NCBI RefSeq assembly: GCF_015711475.1
Contig: NZ_CP065027.1
Span: forward strand, 1,674,001-1,738,000
DNA: 64,000 bases
Source of the DNA: Actinomyces trachealis
GTDB lineage: Bacteria > Actinomycetota > Actinomycetes > Actinomycetales > Actinomycetaceae
Direction of reading: 5' to 3'
Shown here: piece by piece, positions 19,024 to 27,711 of the stretch
How the letters are laid out: every line of letters starts with the position of its first letter
Numbering within the stretch: the first letter of the stretch is position 1
The notes under the pieces: generated by a model
Databases searched by the model: none
The model's input: the letters and a program-made list of their open reading frames with translations, nothing else
What the model was told of the DNA's origin: nothing
Program-made: the position numbers and the translations under genes

Positions 19024-19832
19024 GAGAGCTCCTCGTGCTGGGTGGGGCCGCCCACGAGTTGGGCGAAGCGGACGTCCAGGTCCTGCCCAGCCGCAACCTC
19101 CATGGTGGTGCCTGCGGCCAGGACGCGTCCGGCGGCGATGACCGCGACGTGGGTGCAGAAGCGTTGCACGGTGGCCATGACGTGGCTGGAGATGACCACG
19201 GTGCCGCCTGACTTGGCGAAGTCTTGGAGGATGGCCTGGATGGTTTGGGCGGAGACGGGGTCCACGGCTTCGAAGGGCTCGTCCAGCACGAGCACGGAGG
19301 GCGAGTGGACCAGCGCGCAGGCCAGGTTTACCTTCTTGCGCATGCCTGCGGAGTAGTCAGCCACGAGCTTGTCTCCGGTGTCATTGAGTCCGAGCACCTC
19401 CAGCAGCTGCTTGGTGCGTGCGAGCACTGTCTGTCGCTCCATGCCTCGCAGCAGGCCAGAGTAGGAGACGAGTTCGGCGCCGCTGAGCCGGTCGAAGGTG
19501 CGCGTGCCGTCAGGCAGGACACCCAGGCGGGCCTTGGCCTGGGCTGGCTGAGCCCAGACGTCCACGCCGTGCACGAAGGCTGTGCCCTGGTCTGGCAGGA
19601 GCAGGCCGGTGGCCATGGACAGGGTGGTGGTTTTACCTGCACCGTTGGGTCCGACGACGCCGTAGACCGACCCGGTGGGCACGTCCAGGTTGAGCATGTT
19701 GACGGCAATCTTGGAGCCGAAGGCCTTGCACAGGCCACGCATAGCCAGTGCTGGTGCGCTAGGTTCTACGGCAGGGGCGACTTCACCTGGTGGTAGCGGG
19801 GCTGGTGAACTGGGGGCACCTATTTGGCTCAT
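18999..19832 (-). CDS. ABC transporter ATP-binding protein
   Basis: This 277-residue ATPase has Walker A GPNGAGKTTTLS, a Q-loop region LGVLPDGTRTFDRLSG, signature YSAGMRKKVNL, Walker B SVLVLDEPFEAVDP and H-loop VVISSHVMATV. It has the domain order of ABC-2 exporter ATPases. It overlaps its permease gene downstream. An N-terminal Pro/Ala-rich tail of about 25 residues is unusual but harmless. Confidence 0.9.
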   Translation of the reverse strand: MSQIGAPSSPAPLPPGEVAPAVEPSAPALAMRGLCKAFGSKIAVNMLNLDVPTGSVYGVVGPNGAGKTTTLSMATGLLLPDQGTAFVHGVDVWAQPAQAKARLGVLPDGTRTFDRLSGAELVSYSGLLRGMERQTVLARTKQLLEVLGLNDTGDKLVADYSAGMRKKVNLACALVHSPSVLVLDEPFEAVDPVSAQTIQAILQDFAKSGGTVVISSHVMATVQRFCTHVAVIAAGRVLAAGTTMEVAAGQDLDVRFAQLVGGPTQHEELSWLRPSSN

Positions 19833-19929
19833 GGCACCAGGCTAGGCGGGACGTGAAGGATGGGCTTCCTCCGGTTGGATGACTGTGGCTCTCATCCGCA
19901 CGAAGGAGAGCGGGGTAGCGCATGAACGA

Positions 19930-19965
19930 GCGAGGCGCGCCACCCGCTGTGGGGGCGCGCCTCGC
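19930..19965 (-). terminator. Terminator-like hairpin downstream of hup
   Basis: Perfect 12-bp arms GCGAGGCGCGCC and GGCGCGCCTCGC enclose a 12-nt loop that can itself pair (CCC/GGG). The hairpin lies 36 bp past the hup stop codon. Confidence 0.7.
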
Positions 19966-20001
19966 GCAGTTGTATGAACTCGTAACCCTAGGGGCACAGG
20001 C

Positions 20002-20289
20002 TCACTTGTCGCCGGAGACGGCCTTCTTGAGGGCGGAGCCGACGGTCAGCTTGACGCCGTAGCCAGCTGGAATCTTGATCTCTTCACCGGTGCGGGGATT
20101 GCGGCCAGTGCGGGCGGCGCGCTTGACGCGCTCGACACCCATGAGGCCCGTGATCTTGACGGCCTCGCCCTTCTTGACGCTGGAGACCAGGACGTCCTGG
20201 AAGGCGCTGAGGAAGGCGTCAGCCTGGGTCTTGGTGAGGCCGGCCTTGTCGGCGATGGCGGCAATCAGCTCAGTGCGGTTGACGGACAT
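20002..20289 (-). CDS. hup: DNA-binding protein HU
   Basis: This 95-residue nucleoid protein begins MSVNRTELIAAIADKAGLT. It contains the conserved dimer core QADAFLSAFQDVLVSSVKKG and the DNA-binding arm ARTGRNPRTGEEIKIPAG. It has no Lys-rich C-terminal tail such as mycobacterial HupB carries, so it is the short bacterial HU form. It is monocistronic, with a hairpin downstream. Confidence 0.97.
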   Translation of the reverse strand: MSVNRTELIAAIADKAGLTKTQADAFLSAFQDVLVSSVKKGEAVKITGLMGVERVKRAARTGRNPRTGEEIKIPAGYGVKLTVGSALKKAVSGDK

Positions 20290-20455
20290 GGTTACCTCTC
20301 GGTTGTTGGTCGGCCCGAATGTTCGGTGCCGCTGCGGCTACGTTATGCGGAAGCCGCCAGGTTTTCCAGGTAGCAACACGGGCTTTCTGGCGTGTTGCCA
20401 ACAATAACGACTCACGCTAGCCACATGAGTCACAGCAGTCACAAGTGTTTCGTTG

Positions 20456-21154
20456 TTAGTTCTGGTTGCCAGCCTTGACGGCCTCAACGAACCATTTGGT
20501 GATGGAGGTCGGGTGGGTGATCGCAGTGCCCACAACCACTGCGAAAGCCCCGTGTTCCATGGCTTGAGTGGCCTGCGCGGGGGTGTGGATGCGTCCCTCA
20601 ACCACTAGGGGCAGTTCAGCGAAAACCTTGATCGCGTCAACTAGCTCCAGGTCGGGGCCATCGGTCTTGGGGCGCTCGCCGGTGTAACCAGCCAGGGTGG
20701 TGCCCAGGATGTCCACTCCGGCGTCCTGCGCGGCGCGGGCGTCGTCGGCGCTACCACAGTCGGCCATGATGATGGTCTCGGGGCGGGCCTGGCGCAGGCC
20801 CTCCACCGTCTGGGCCAGGGTGAGACCGTCGGGACGAGGGCGACGGGTACCGTCCAGGGCCACGATCTGGCTGCCAGTGGCGGCCACAGCAATAGCGTGG
20901 GTCAGGGTGGGAGTGATGAAGACACCGTCGTGCCCGTCCTTCCACAGGCCGATTACGGGCACCTGCACGTGCTGATTGATGAGGGCCAGGTCAGCTAGGC
21001 CCTGGGCACGAATACCGACGGCGCCGCCAATGACGCAGGCCTGTGCAACCTCATCCATGGTGCGCGGGTCGCGCATGGGCTCGCCAGGATAGGCCTGGGC
21101 GGAGGCGATCAGGCCACCGCGCAGTTGCTTGAGGACGGCGTTCTTGTTGCTCAT
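20456..21154 (-). CDS. nanE: N-acetylmannosamine-6-phosphate 2-epimerase
   Basis: This 232-residue TIM-barrel epimerase converts ManNAc-6-P to GlcNAc-6-P. It carries LRGGLIASAQAYPGEPMRDP at the N-terminus, PVIGLWKDGHDGVFITPT, MADCGSADDA and VVEGRIHTPAQA. The ATG at 21154 fits the family N-terminus; the longer frame upstream is unlikely. It is the third gene of the nanA-nanK-nanE unit on the minus strand. Confidence 0.95.
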   Translation of the reverse strand: MSNKNAVLKQLRGGLIASAQAYPGEPMRDPRTMDEVAQACVIGGAVGIRAQGLADLALINQHVQVPVIGLWKDGHDGVFITPTLTHAIAVAATGSQIVALDGTRRPRPDGLTLAQTVEGLRQARPETIIMADCGSADDARAAQDAGVDILGTTLAGYTGERPKTDGPDLELVDAIKVFAELPLVVEGRIHTPAQATQAMEHGAFAVVVGTAITHPTSITKWFVEAVKAGNQN

Positions 21155-21245
21155 TGGGCGCTTCTCTCCCCCAGTCTTGCCGGGAAGGTTCAGGTTGCTG
21201 ATTGTGTGATGGTGAGGCGACCCCGTGGGACGGGCCGCCGTGTGC

Positions 21246-22250
21246 TCATACCTGCTTTGGCAGGGTGAGCCAGGCCTCGTGGGAGGCGCCGATGATTGGG
21301 GCGTTGGTGCCAAGCACAGCCGGTACCAGCTCAAGGTCCTTTGCCACAAGGTCCACGAGTTCGTTGCGCACGGTCTCGCGCAGGGGCCCCCACCAGAGTC
21401 CCCCGGAGCGGGCGAGCCCGCCGGAAATGATGATCTTGTGGGGATCGAGCACGGTAGCAACGGCCGCGATCGCCTGCCCGAGGGCCACAGCGGCCTCATG
21501 GTAGATACGCTGCGCGGTGGCGTCCCCGGCGTCGGCTAGGCGCTCAACGGCCAGGGCCGTGGTCACCTCCGTGTTGCCGGTGGCTTCCCGGTAGCGGCGG
21601 GCGATCTGCGGCCCAGCAGCCACGGACTCAAGGTGCCCAAGGCGTCCGCAGGTGCAGGTCTCCTCAGCGGCGATGCCGGAGGGCATATGCCCCATCTCAC
21701 CGGCGAGAAAGTGCGCCCCGTGGTGCACGCGGCCCCCGAGGACGACGGCGCCGCCCACGCCTGTGCCTACGGCTACTACCAGGGCGCTGTCAGCGCCTGC
21801 ACCGGCGCCAAGCCAGGCTTCACCGGCGGCGTAGGCGTTGACATCGTTGTCGACATGCACGTGGAGGGGCTTGCCATCGCTTATGCCTGCCTCTGCGAGG
21901 CGTTGGGAGACACTTTGGGAAATCTTGGTGCCGGGCCAGTCGGTTATGGCGTCAGTGGAGGAGACGACGGTTCCGGTGGTGGGGTCGATGACCCCTGCGG
22001 CGCCGATGCCGACGGCGATAGGCTCCACCGCAGTGTTAGGCGCGTCGTTGGTTCCGGCCTGGACCACCTTGATGATCAGCTTGGCGATGGCGTCGAGCAT
22101 CGCTTCAGGGCCATCGTGGGCGGGGGTCGGGCAGGAGGAGACAGGTCCGAGCAGAGCCCCGTCGGGGCCGACCAGGGCGGCAGCGATCTTCGTGCCGCCG
22201 AGGTCGACCCCGACAAGAGCGGTGCTGGCGTTGACTGTTTCAATCACCAC
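21246..22250 (-). CDS. nanK: N-acetylmannosamine kinase, ROK family
   Basis: This kinase of about 334 residues would phosphorylate ManNAc at C6. It has the ROK nucleotide-binding start VGVDLGGTKIAAALVGPDG, VDNDVNAYAAGE, GTGVGGAVVLGG and a zinc-site segment TCTCGRLGHLE. The last shows CxCGxxGH, so the usual third Cys is His. The identity as ManNAc kinase rests on its position between nanA and nanE; glucokinase is the alternative on sequence alone. Two tandem GTG codons (22250, 22247) could start translation. Confidence 0.9.
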   Translation of the reverse strand: MVIETVNASTALVGVDLGGTKIAAALVGPDGALLGPVSSCPTPAHDGPEAMLDAIAKLIIKVVQAGTNDAPNTAVEPIAVGIGAAGVIDPTTGTVVSSTDAITDWPGTKISQSVSQRLAEAGISDGKPLHVHVDNDVNAYAAGEAWLGAGAGADSALVVAVGTGVGGAVVLGGRVHHGAHFLAGEMGHMPSGIAAEETCTCGRLGHLESVAAGPQIARRYREATGNTEVTTALAVERLADAGDATAQRIYHEAAVALGQAIAAVATVLDPHKIIISGGLARSGGLWWGPLRETVRNELVDLVAKDLELVPAVLGTNAPIIGASHEAWLTLPKQV

Positions 22251-22270
22251 GGCGGGTTTCCGTTCAGGTC

Positions 22271-23188
22271 TCAGATGAGGCCCCGCTCGCGAGCGATCGC
22301 GAGGACGCCCTCCTTGGTCTCGCCCGCCAGGGCCTTGACCGGGAAGGCCATCTCGTTGGTGGCGATGGTGCCCTGGGCCTCCATGACGGTCTTGAAGGCG
22401 CCGATGCCCGTGGCGTCGCCGGAACGGCCCTGCGGCACGAAGACGATCTCGAAGCCCTCGTTGATGCCGTCCTGGATGCGGCGGGCCTCCTCCCAGTCCT
22501 TGGCCTGGGCGGCGGCCCACATGTCGGCGTAGGCGCGGGGCTCGACGTTGCCGTAGCCGGGGACGACGCCGTCGCCGCCCCCCAGGAGCATGCCGTCGAC
22601 GACGCACTCGTGGCCGGTGAGCAGGACGAGCGGGTGGCCGGCCTTCTCGTTGAGCTGGACGAGGCGGCGGAAGGCGACGTCGTTGCCGGAGGAGTCCTTG
22701 ACGCCAGCGACGACGCCCTCGGTGCCGAGCTTGACGAGCATCTCGGCGGCGAGCTTCTTGCCGTTGAGGCGCACGGGGACGTCGTAGGCGAAGAGGGGCA
22801 GGCTGGTGGCGGCGGCGATGGCGCGGAAGTGGTCCTCGATCTCCGCCATGTCGTTGATGGCGTAGAAGGGGCAGGTGGCGACGATGGCGTCGGCCCCGAG
22901 GGCCTCGGCGCGCTTGGCCTGCTCGATGACGCGGGCGCTGGTGGTCTCGATGACGCCGACGAGGACCGGGACCCGGTCTGCGGTGCGCTTGATGACGCGC
23001 TCGGCGACGGCGTCGCGCTGGGCGTCAGTGAGGTAGGCGACCTCGCCGGAGGAGCCACCGACGAAGAGGCCGTTCATACCGTTGTCGATGAGGAAGTCGA
23101 CGACCTTGTCGAGGGACTCGAAGTCGATCTCACCATCCTTAAAGGGGGTGACAACGGGGGGGATGACGCCGGTAAAGCGGGTGTCCAT
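22271..23188 (-). CDS. nanA: N-acetylneuraminate lyase (DapA/NanA family)
   Basis: This 305-residue class I aldolase would cleave sialic acid to ManNAc and pyruvate. The barrel start FTGVIPPVVTPFKDGEIDF, GSSGEVAYLTDAQRDAV, the YDVPVR tyrosine region and the Schiff-base lysine in VAGVKDSSGND are all seen. The family also includes dihydrodipicolinate synthase; the neighbours nanK, nanE and a GntR-type regulator decide for NanA. A palindromic operator (23213-23232) lies about 25 bp upstream. Confidence 0.92.
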   Translation of the reverse strand: MDTRFTGVIPPVVTPFKDGEIDFESLDKVVDFLIDNGMNGLFVGGSSGEVAYLTDAQRDAVAERVIKRTADRVPVLVGVIETTSARVIEQAKRAEALGADAIVATCPFYAINDMAEIEDHFRAIAAATSLPLFAYDVPVRLNGKKLAAEMLVKLGTEGVVAGVKDSSGNDVAFRRLVQLNEKAGHPLVLLTGHECVVDGMLLGGGDGVVPGYGNVEPRAYADMWAAAQAKDWEEARRIQDGINEGFEIVFVPQGRSGDATGIGAFKTVMEAQGTIATNEMAFPVKALAGETKEGVLAIARERGLI

Positions 23189-23212
23189 AGGTACTCTCTT
23201 CTTTGACAGTTG

Positions 23213-23232
23213 ATCAGACGTCTGACGTCTGG
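23213..23232. promoter_or_regulatory. Putative NanR operator upstream of nanA
   Basis: The sequence CAGACGTCTGACGTCTGG forms a near-palindrome of overlapping ACGTCTG units just upstream of nanA. Nearly the same string recurs at 27571 and 29347, in front of the other genes of the locus. Confidence 0.75.
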
Positions 23233-23341
23233 GTGTAAGTGTGCCAGACATGGCCCACCCACACCACCCCTACGACGGGATCGATGGCGATCACTCCCGG
23301 ACCCGGGCGGGGCGGTGTGGGTGAGAGCGTTGATAGGGCGG

Positions 23342-23456
23342 CTACTTCACCGCCCCCTCCGACAGCCCACCGGCGATGTGGCGCTATGAGCATGAAGAAC
23401 ACGACGGACGGCACGGTGATGATGACGGAGGCCGCCATCATCGCGCCCCAGTCCAG
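23342..23456 (-). pseudogene. C-terminal remnant of a carbohydrate ABC permease (MalG-like)
   Basis: The minus strand encodes LDWGAMMAASVIITVPSVVF. After a one-base shift it continues HIAGGLSEGAVK followed by TAG. Those two segments are the typical end of the inner-membrane permease of sugar ABC importers. Nothing of the rest of the gene remains. It sits between nanA and the peptide-type transporter and suggests an older sugar transporter once stood here. Confidence 0.75.
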
Positions 23457-23536
23457 CACCACACAGACGCCGACAGCCGACCCCACACGAGGGTGGAACC
23501 GGCTGTCAGCGTCCAAGTGCCCGGGAGGGCGGCGGG

Positions 23537-24361
23537 TCAGGCCTCCAGCAGGGAGGGCACGGCGGACAGCAGCGTCCGGGTGTACTCCTGTTGCGGGTTG
23601 TTGAAGATTTCCTGGGTCGTGTTCGTCTCCAGGATCTTCCCGAAGTACATGACCGCGATCCGGTCGGAGACGTAGCGCACGGTGTTGATGTCGTGGCTGA
23701 TGAAGACCAGTCCCAGCCCCAGGGATGCCTTGAGGTCCTGCAGCAGGTTTAGCACTTGCGCACGCACGGACACGTCCAGGGCGGAGGTAGGCTCGTCAGC
23801 TACGATGATGTCCGGGTCCAGGGCCAGGGCCCGGGCGATGGCCACGCGCTGGCGCTGGCCTCCGGAGATCTGCCGGGGCAGGACGTCCAGCGCCGAGGGG
23901 GGCAGTCCCACCAGGTGGAGCAGGTCCTTGACCTTAGCCTCACGCTCAGCCGGGCTGCCGATGCCGTGGACGTTGAGCGGGTCGATGAGCGTGTCGTGCA
24001 CGATCATGCGGGGGTTGAGCGCGGTGGCCGGGTCCTGGAAGACTACGGACACGGCGCGTCCCAGCTCCTGGCGGTCGGCTGCGGTGTGCCCGAGCCTGCG
24101 GCCCTTGAAGAGGACCTCACCCTTGGTGAGTTCCTGCAGGCCGACCATCACCCGGGCGGTGGTGGACTTGCCGCAGCCGGACTCCCCGACCAGACCCAGG
24201 GTCTCGCCCCGCCGGACGCTCACGGACACGTCGTTGACGGCGTGCACCGTGTCCGGCTTGAAGAGACCGCCGGTACGGGACTTGTGAATGACGTGGGCGT
24301 TCTTGAGCTCAATGACCGGGTCGGTCTGCGGGTTCCAGCCGCTATTCTTCGCGTCGCTCAT
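23537..24361 (-). CDS. ABC importer ATP-binding protein (DppF-type), putative sialic-acid transporter
   Basis: This 274-residue ATPase has Walker A GESGCGKSTTARV, signature ISGGQRQRVAIARAL, Walker B IIVADEPTSALD and H-loop LVFISHDINTVRYVSD. It is of the oligopeptide/dipeptide importer class. Its ATG overlaps the preceding fusion-gene stop by one base, so it ends a four-gene transporter set. The substrate is inferred as sialic acid from the flanking nan genes and shared operators. Confidence 0.88.
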   Translation of the reverse strand: MSDAKNSGWNPQTDPVIELKNAHVIHKSRTGGLFKPDTVHAVNDVSVSVRRGETLGLVGESGCGKSTTARVMVGLQELTKGEVLFKGRRLGHTAADRQELGRAVSVVFQDPATALNPRMIVHDTLIDPLNVHGIGSPAEREAKVKDLLHLVGLPPSALDVLPRQISGGQRQRVAIARALALDPDIIVADEPTSALDVSVRAQVLNLLQDLKASLGLGLVFISHDINTVRYVSDRIAVMYFGKILETNTTQEIFNNPQQEYTRTLLSAVPSLLEA

Positions 24362-26520
24362 CAGTGGGTCTCCTTAGCGAGCAGCGCCTCCAGCTCGGGC
24401 GTGATGGCGTATACGTGGTCCGCCGCGCCCTGGGGCACAGGCTTAAGGACGGGGCGGGTCTCCCGGCCGACCTCCGGGTAGGAGGAACGGGGCGCGAAGC
24501 GATCGCCCTTGACGAACTCCGAGGGGCTGGGGACGGTTCCGCGGACCTGGTGGAGGCGGTTGGAACCGGCCTCGATGGACAGGACCGCACCGAGCAGGCC
24601 CCGGGTGTACTCGTGCACAGGGTTGGACAGCAGCTCGGTGGTGTCAGCCTGCTCCACCACCTGGCCCGCGTACATGACGGTGATCCGGTGGGCGAGCTTG
24701 GCTACCAGGGCCAGGTCGTGGGACACGAAGACCATGGCGAAACCGAGCTTCTCGCGCAGGTCGTTGAGCAGGTCCACAACCTGTTTCTGGACGGTGACGT
24801 CCAGGGCGGTAGTGGGCTCGTCAGCCATGACGAGACTGGGGTCGCGGGTCAGGGCCATGGCGATCAGCACGCGCTGGCGCTGGCCTCCGGAGAGCTCGTG
24901 CGGGTAGCTCTTGAGCGTGCGCACGGGGTCCAGGCCCACAAGCTCCAAGAGCTCCTCAGCGGGGCGGGTGCCGCCCCGCTTGGTGAGCTGCTTCATCTGG
25001 GCGGAGATGAGCATGGAGGGGTTCAGGGAGGACAGCGCGTCCTGGTAGATCATGCTCATCTCGTGCCCGCGCAGCGCGTTGTGCTGCTCGGGGGTGAGCT
25101 TGAGCAGGTCCTTGCCCTTGAACAGGATCTCGCCGGTGATACGGGCGGTGGGGGGCAGCAGCCCCATGACCGCCATCGAGGAGATGGACTTGCCGCAGCC
25201 GGACTCCCCCACCAGGCCCATGGTCTCGCCGGGGCGCACGGAGAAGGAGACGTTGTCGACGATACTGACCTCACCGTGTTGGGCTGGGAAGGCGATGGAG
25301 AGGTTCTTGACCTCCAGCACCGGCTCGGCCTCCTGGTTCTGGTAGACGAGGCGGTCTGCCCGGGCCAGCTCGGCGACTCTCAGCTGAGCCAGGCGCTCGG
25401 AGAGCGGGGTGTCCTCGGCGGCAGCGACGGCGGTGGTGCCAGTCAGACCGGAGACGGAGCCTTCGGGGTCCTTGTCTACGGCCCCGAGGGGCAGCTCGGC
25501 GTTGGCGGCGACGGCACCCTCAGCCTCGCGCCAGGCTGCCTGAGCCTCCAGGGCCTCCTCGTCGGCCTGTACGTCCACCTTCTTGCGGATGCGTGGCGAA
25601 GCCATGGCGTCGGTGAGGCCCTCGGAGAGGATGTTCAGGCACAGCGTGGTGATCAGGATCATCAGGCCGGGGAAGAAGGTCGTCCACCAGTGGCCGCTGA
25701 GCAGCAACGCCTTGCCCTCGGAGAGCATGTTGCCCCAGGTGGGGGTGTTGACGGCCTGGATGCCGGTGCCGATGAAGGACAGGGAGGCCTCGAAGACGAT
25801 GGCGTCGGCCACCAGCACCGTGGCGTAGACCATGATCGGGGCGATGCAGTTGCGGACCACGTGCTTGGTCAGGATCCAGGGCACGCGGGCGCCCATGACC
25901 TTGGAGGCGGCTACGTAGTCCTCACCGAACTGGGCCAGGATGTTGGCCCGTACCACGCGGGTGAGCTGTGGGGTGTAGATGATCGCGGTGGCGATGATGA
26001 TGACCATGATGATGGGCATCTTGGTGGCGGACATGGACAGGACCAGCACGGCGGCCAGGGCGATGCCAGGGAAGGACATCAGCACGTCCAGGACGCGCAT
26101 GAGGCTCTCAGCGATCCACTTACGGCTGGTGGCGGCGATGGAGCCGAGCAGGGCCGCAGCTGCCAGGGCCAGGCCGGTGGCGCTCAGGCCGACTACCAGG
26201 GAGACCCGGCCGCCGTAGACGGCACGGGAGAAAGCGTCCCGCCCACTGCCGTCGGTGCCGAACAGGTGCTTGAAGGAGGGGGCCTCCGCGGGGTCCGAGG
26301 AGACAATGTCACCGACACCCTCAACGTGGGTGATGGTCTGGGTGCCGCCCACACCGGTGGCTGCCGGGTCGTAGGGGGCGGTCACGGGGGCGAAGATCGC
26401 CATCAGGGCCACCAGTCCCAGGACCAGGACGGCGATCTTGGACCCCAGGGGAAGAGCCTTCCAGCCCTGGAAGCGCATGCCGGGCGCGGCAACCTTGTCA
26501 AGCTTGCGACGGTGCAGCAT
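24361..26520 (-). CDS. ABC importer permease-ATPase fusion (DppC-DppD type), putative sialic-acid transporter
   Basis: This 719-residue fusion has residues 1-310 as a DppC-like permease (KIAVLVLGLVALMAIFAPV, DGSGRDAFSRAVYGGRVSL, about six membrane segments). An Ala/Glu-rich linker follows (about 310-400), then a DppD-like ATPase with Walker A GESGCGKSISSMAV, LSGGQRQRVLIAMAL and LVMADEPTTALD. As I recall, fused permease-ATPase subunits also occur in the sialic-acid SatABCD system of Haemophilus ducreyi and the SiaEFGI system of Corynebacterium glutamicum, which supports the substrate guess. Start and stop overlap both neighbours by one base. Confidence 0.88.
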   Translation of the reverse strand: MLHRRKLDKVAAPGMRFQGWKALPLGSKIAVLVLGLVALMAIFAPVTAPYDPAATGVGGTQTITHVEGVGDIVSSDPAEAPSFKHLFGTDGSGRDAFSRAVYGGRVSLVVGLSATGLALAAAALLGSIAATSRKWIAESLMRVLDVLMSFPGIALAAVLVLSMSATKMPIIMVIIIATAIIYTPQLTRVVRANILAQFGEDYVAASKVMGARVPWILTKHVVRNCIAPIMVYATVLVADAIVFEASLSFIGTGIQAVNTPTWGNMLSEGKALLLSGHWWTTFFPGLMILITTLCLNILSEGLTDAMASPRIRKKVDVQADEEALEAQAAWREAEGAVAANAELPLGAVDKDPEGSVSGLTGTTAVAAAEDTPLSERLAQLRVAELARADRLVYQNQEAEPVLEVKNLSIAFPAQHGEVSIVDNVSFSVRPGETMGLVGESGCGKSISSMAVMGLLPPTARITGEILFKGKDLLKLTPEQHNALRGHEMSMIYQDALSSLNPSMLISAQMKQLTKRGGTRPAEELLELVGLDPVRTLKSYPHELSGGQRQRVLIAMALTRDPSLVMADEPTTALDVTVQKQVVDLLNDLREKLGFAMVFVSHDLALVAKLAHRITVMYAGQVVEQADTTELLSNPVHEYTRGLLGAVLSIEAGSNRLHQVRGTVPSPSEFVKGDRFAPRSSYPEVGRETRPVLKPVPQGAADHVYAITPELEALLAKETH

Positions 26521-27485
26521 CAGATGCTCCTGATTCGCGGGTTGACGAGCACGTACAGCATGTCAACCACGATGTTGATGATGATGAACGCGGCAGCCAC
26601 GGTGATCGACACGCCCTGGACGATGTTGACGTCGTTGCGGGTAATGCCCTGGAAGACGAGCTGCCCCATGCCTTGGATGTTGAAGATGATCTCGATGACC
26701 ACCGCACCACCCATGGCGTAGCCCAGGCGCAGGCCCAGCACGGTCAGGGGGGTGATCAGCGCGTTGCGCAGCACGTTCCGCGCGACCACTACTGGCTTGG
26801 GGATGCCGCCGCCGATCGCGGTGCGCACGTAGTCACGGTCGAGTTCCTCAACCATGGCGGTACGCACCACCCGGGTCATTGTACCGGTGTTGGGTATTGC
26901 GACGGCGAAGGCCGGCAGGGCGACCTGACGGATGTAGCCTGCCGGGTCCTCGCTGAAGCTGACCCAGTCGGTGACCACCGAGGGGAACAGCTGAGCGCCA
27001 CCAGGGACGTCGCCAAGCCACTGGATGAGCAGCAGCGCCAGCCAGAAGGAAGGGGTGGCCAGGCAGAGGATGGAGATCACGCGGATGACCTGGTCGGGCC
27101 AGCGGTCCCGGTAGAGGGCGGCGATGACCCCCAGGAACAGGGCGAGCACCACGGCCAGGAAGATCCCGATGAAGGTCAGCTGCAGCGTGATGGGGAAGGA
27201 CCTGGAGACTAGGTCGCCGATGTCCACACCGGTGAAGGACTCACCAAGGTCACCTTGTATCAGGCCTGTCAGGTAGCGGACGAACCGGACCGGGAGCGGG
27301 TCGTTGAGGCCGTGCTGGATGCGGTACTGCTCGAGGGCGTCTGCCGACGCGGCTTCACCGAGCGCTAGGCGCGCCGGGTCAGCCGGGGAGAAGGACATGA
27401 CGACGAAGACGAGCAGCGTCACACCCAGCACCATGAAAGGCAGCGCAATGACGCGCCGACCGATCAGGCGGAGGAGGTTGGACAC
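26520..27485 (-). CDS. ABC importer permease (DppB-type), putative sialic-acid transporter
   Basis: This permease of about 321 residues has the DppB N-terminus LLRLIGRRVIALPFMVLGVT. The binding-protein-dependent transport core is visible (LQLTFIGIFLAVVLALFLG, TPSFWLALLLIQWLG, RTAMVEELDRDYVRTA with the EAA-type loop). I chose the GTG at 27485 because AAGGAG lies seven bases upstream; the frame stays open to 27518. It overlaps the fusion gene by one base. An operator copy lies upstream at 27571. Confidence 0.88.
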   Translation of the reverse strand: MSNLLRLIGRRVIALPFMVLGVTLLVFVVMSFSPADPARLALGEAASADALEQYRIQHGLNDPLPVRFVRYLTGLIQGDLGESFTGVDIGDLVSRSFPITLQLTFIGIFLAVVLALFLGVIAALYRDRWPDQVIRVISILCLATPSFWLALLLIQWLGDVPGGAQLFPSVVTDWVSFSEDPAGYIRQVALPAFAVAIPNTGTMTRVVRTAMVEELDRDYVRTAIGGGIPKPVVVARNVLRNALITPLTVLGLRLGYAMGGAVVIEIIFNIQGMGQLVFQGITRNDVNIVQGVSITVAAAFIIINIVVDMLYVLVNPRIRSI

Positions 27486-27570
27486 TGGGATGCTCCTTTG
27501 CTTCTGTGCCCGCGCCACCTGGGAGCGGTAGCGAACGGAATGGACGGCTGTTTTACCACCCAGTTAATTG

Positions 27571-27587
27571 TCTGACGTCTGACGTCT
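27571..27587. promoter_or_regulatory. Putative NanR operator upstream of the permease gene
   Basis: TCTGACGTCTGACGTCT is almost identical to the nanA operator. It lies between the binding-protein gene and the permease gene, so the permease-ATPase genes may have their own regulated promoter in addition to readthrough. Confidence 0.75.
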
Positions 27588-27711
27588 AGTCGCAAGTCCT
27601 CCCGGCAGCTAATCGCGTCAGCAGGGAGCTAGCGAGAGAGTCCTTACGGCGATAGCGAAGACGCCGAACGCCACAGCAGACTTGCTGCGGCGCCCGGCAT
27701 CAGCGCTTCGA

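Noticed and set aside
22264..23058. A long frame overlapping nanA on the same strand
   Set aside because: Product is almost only Pro, Ser, Thr and Arg; it is a shifted reading of nanA.
24364..26721. A 785-codon open frame antisense to the permease-ATPase fusion
   Set aside because: It is a composition artefact of high-GC third positions: the product is Gly/His/Asp-rich with no motifs, while the opposite strand encodes a clear transporter.
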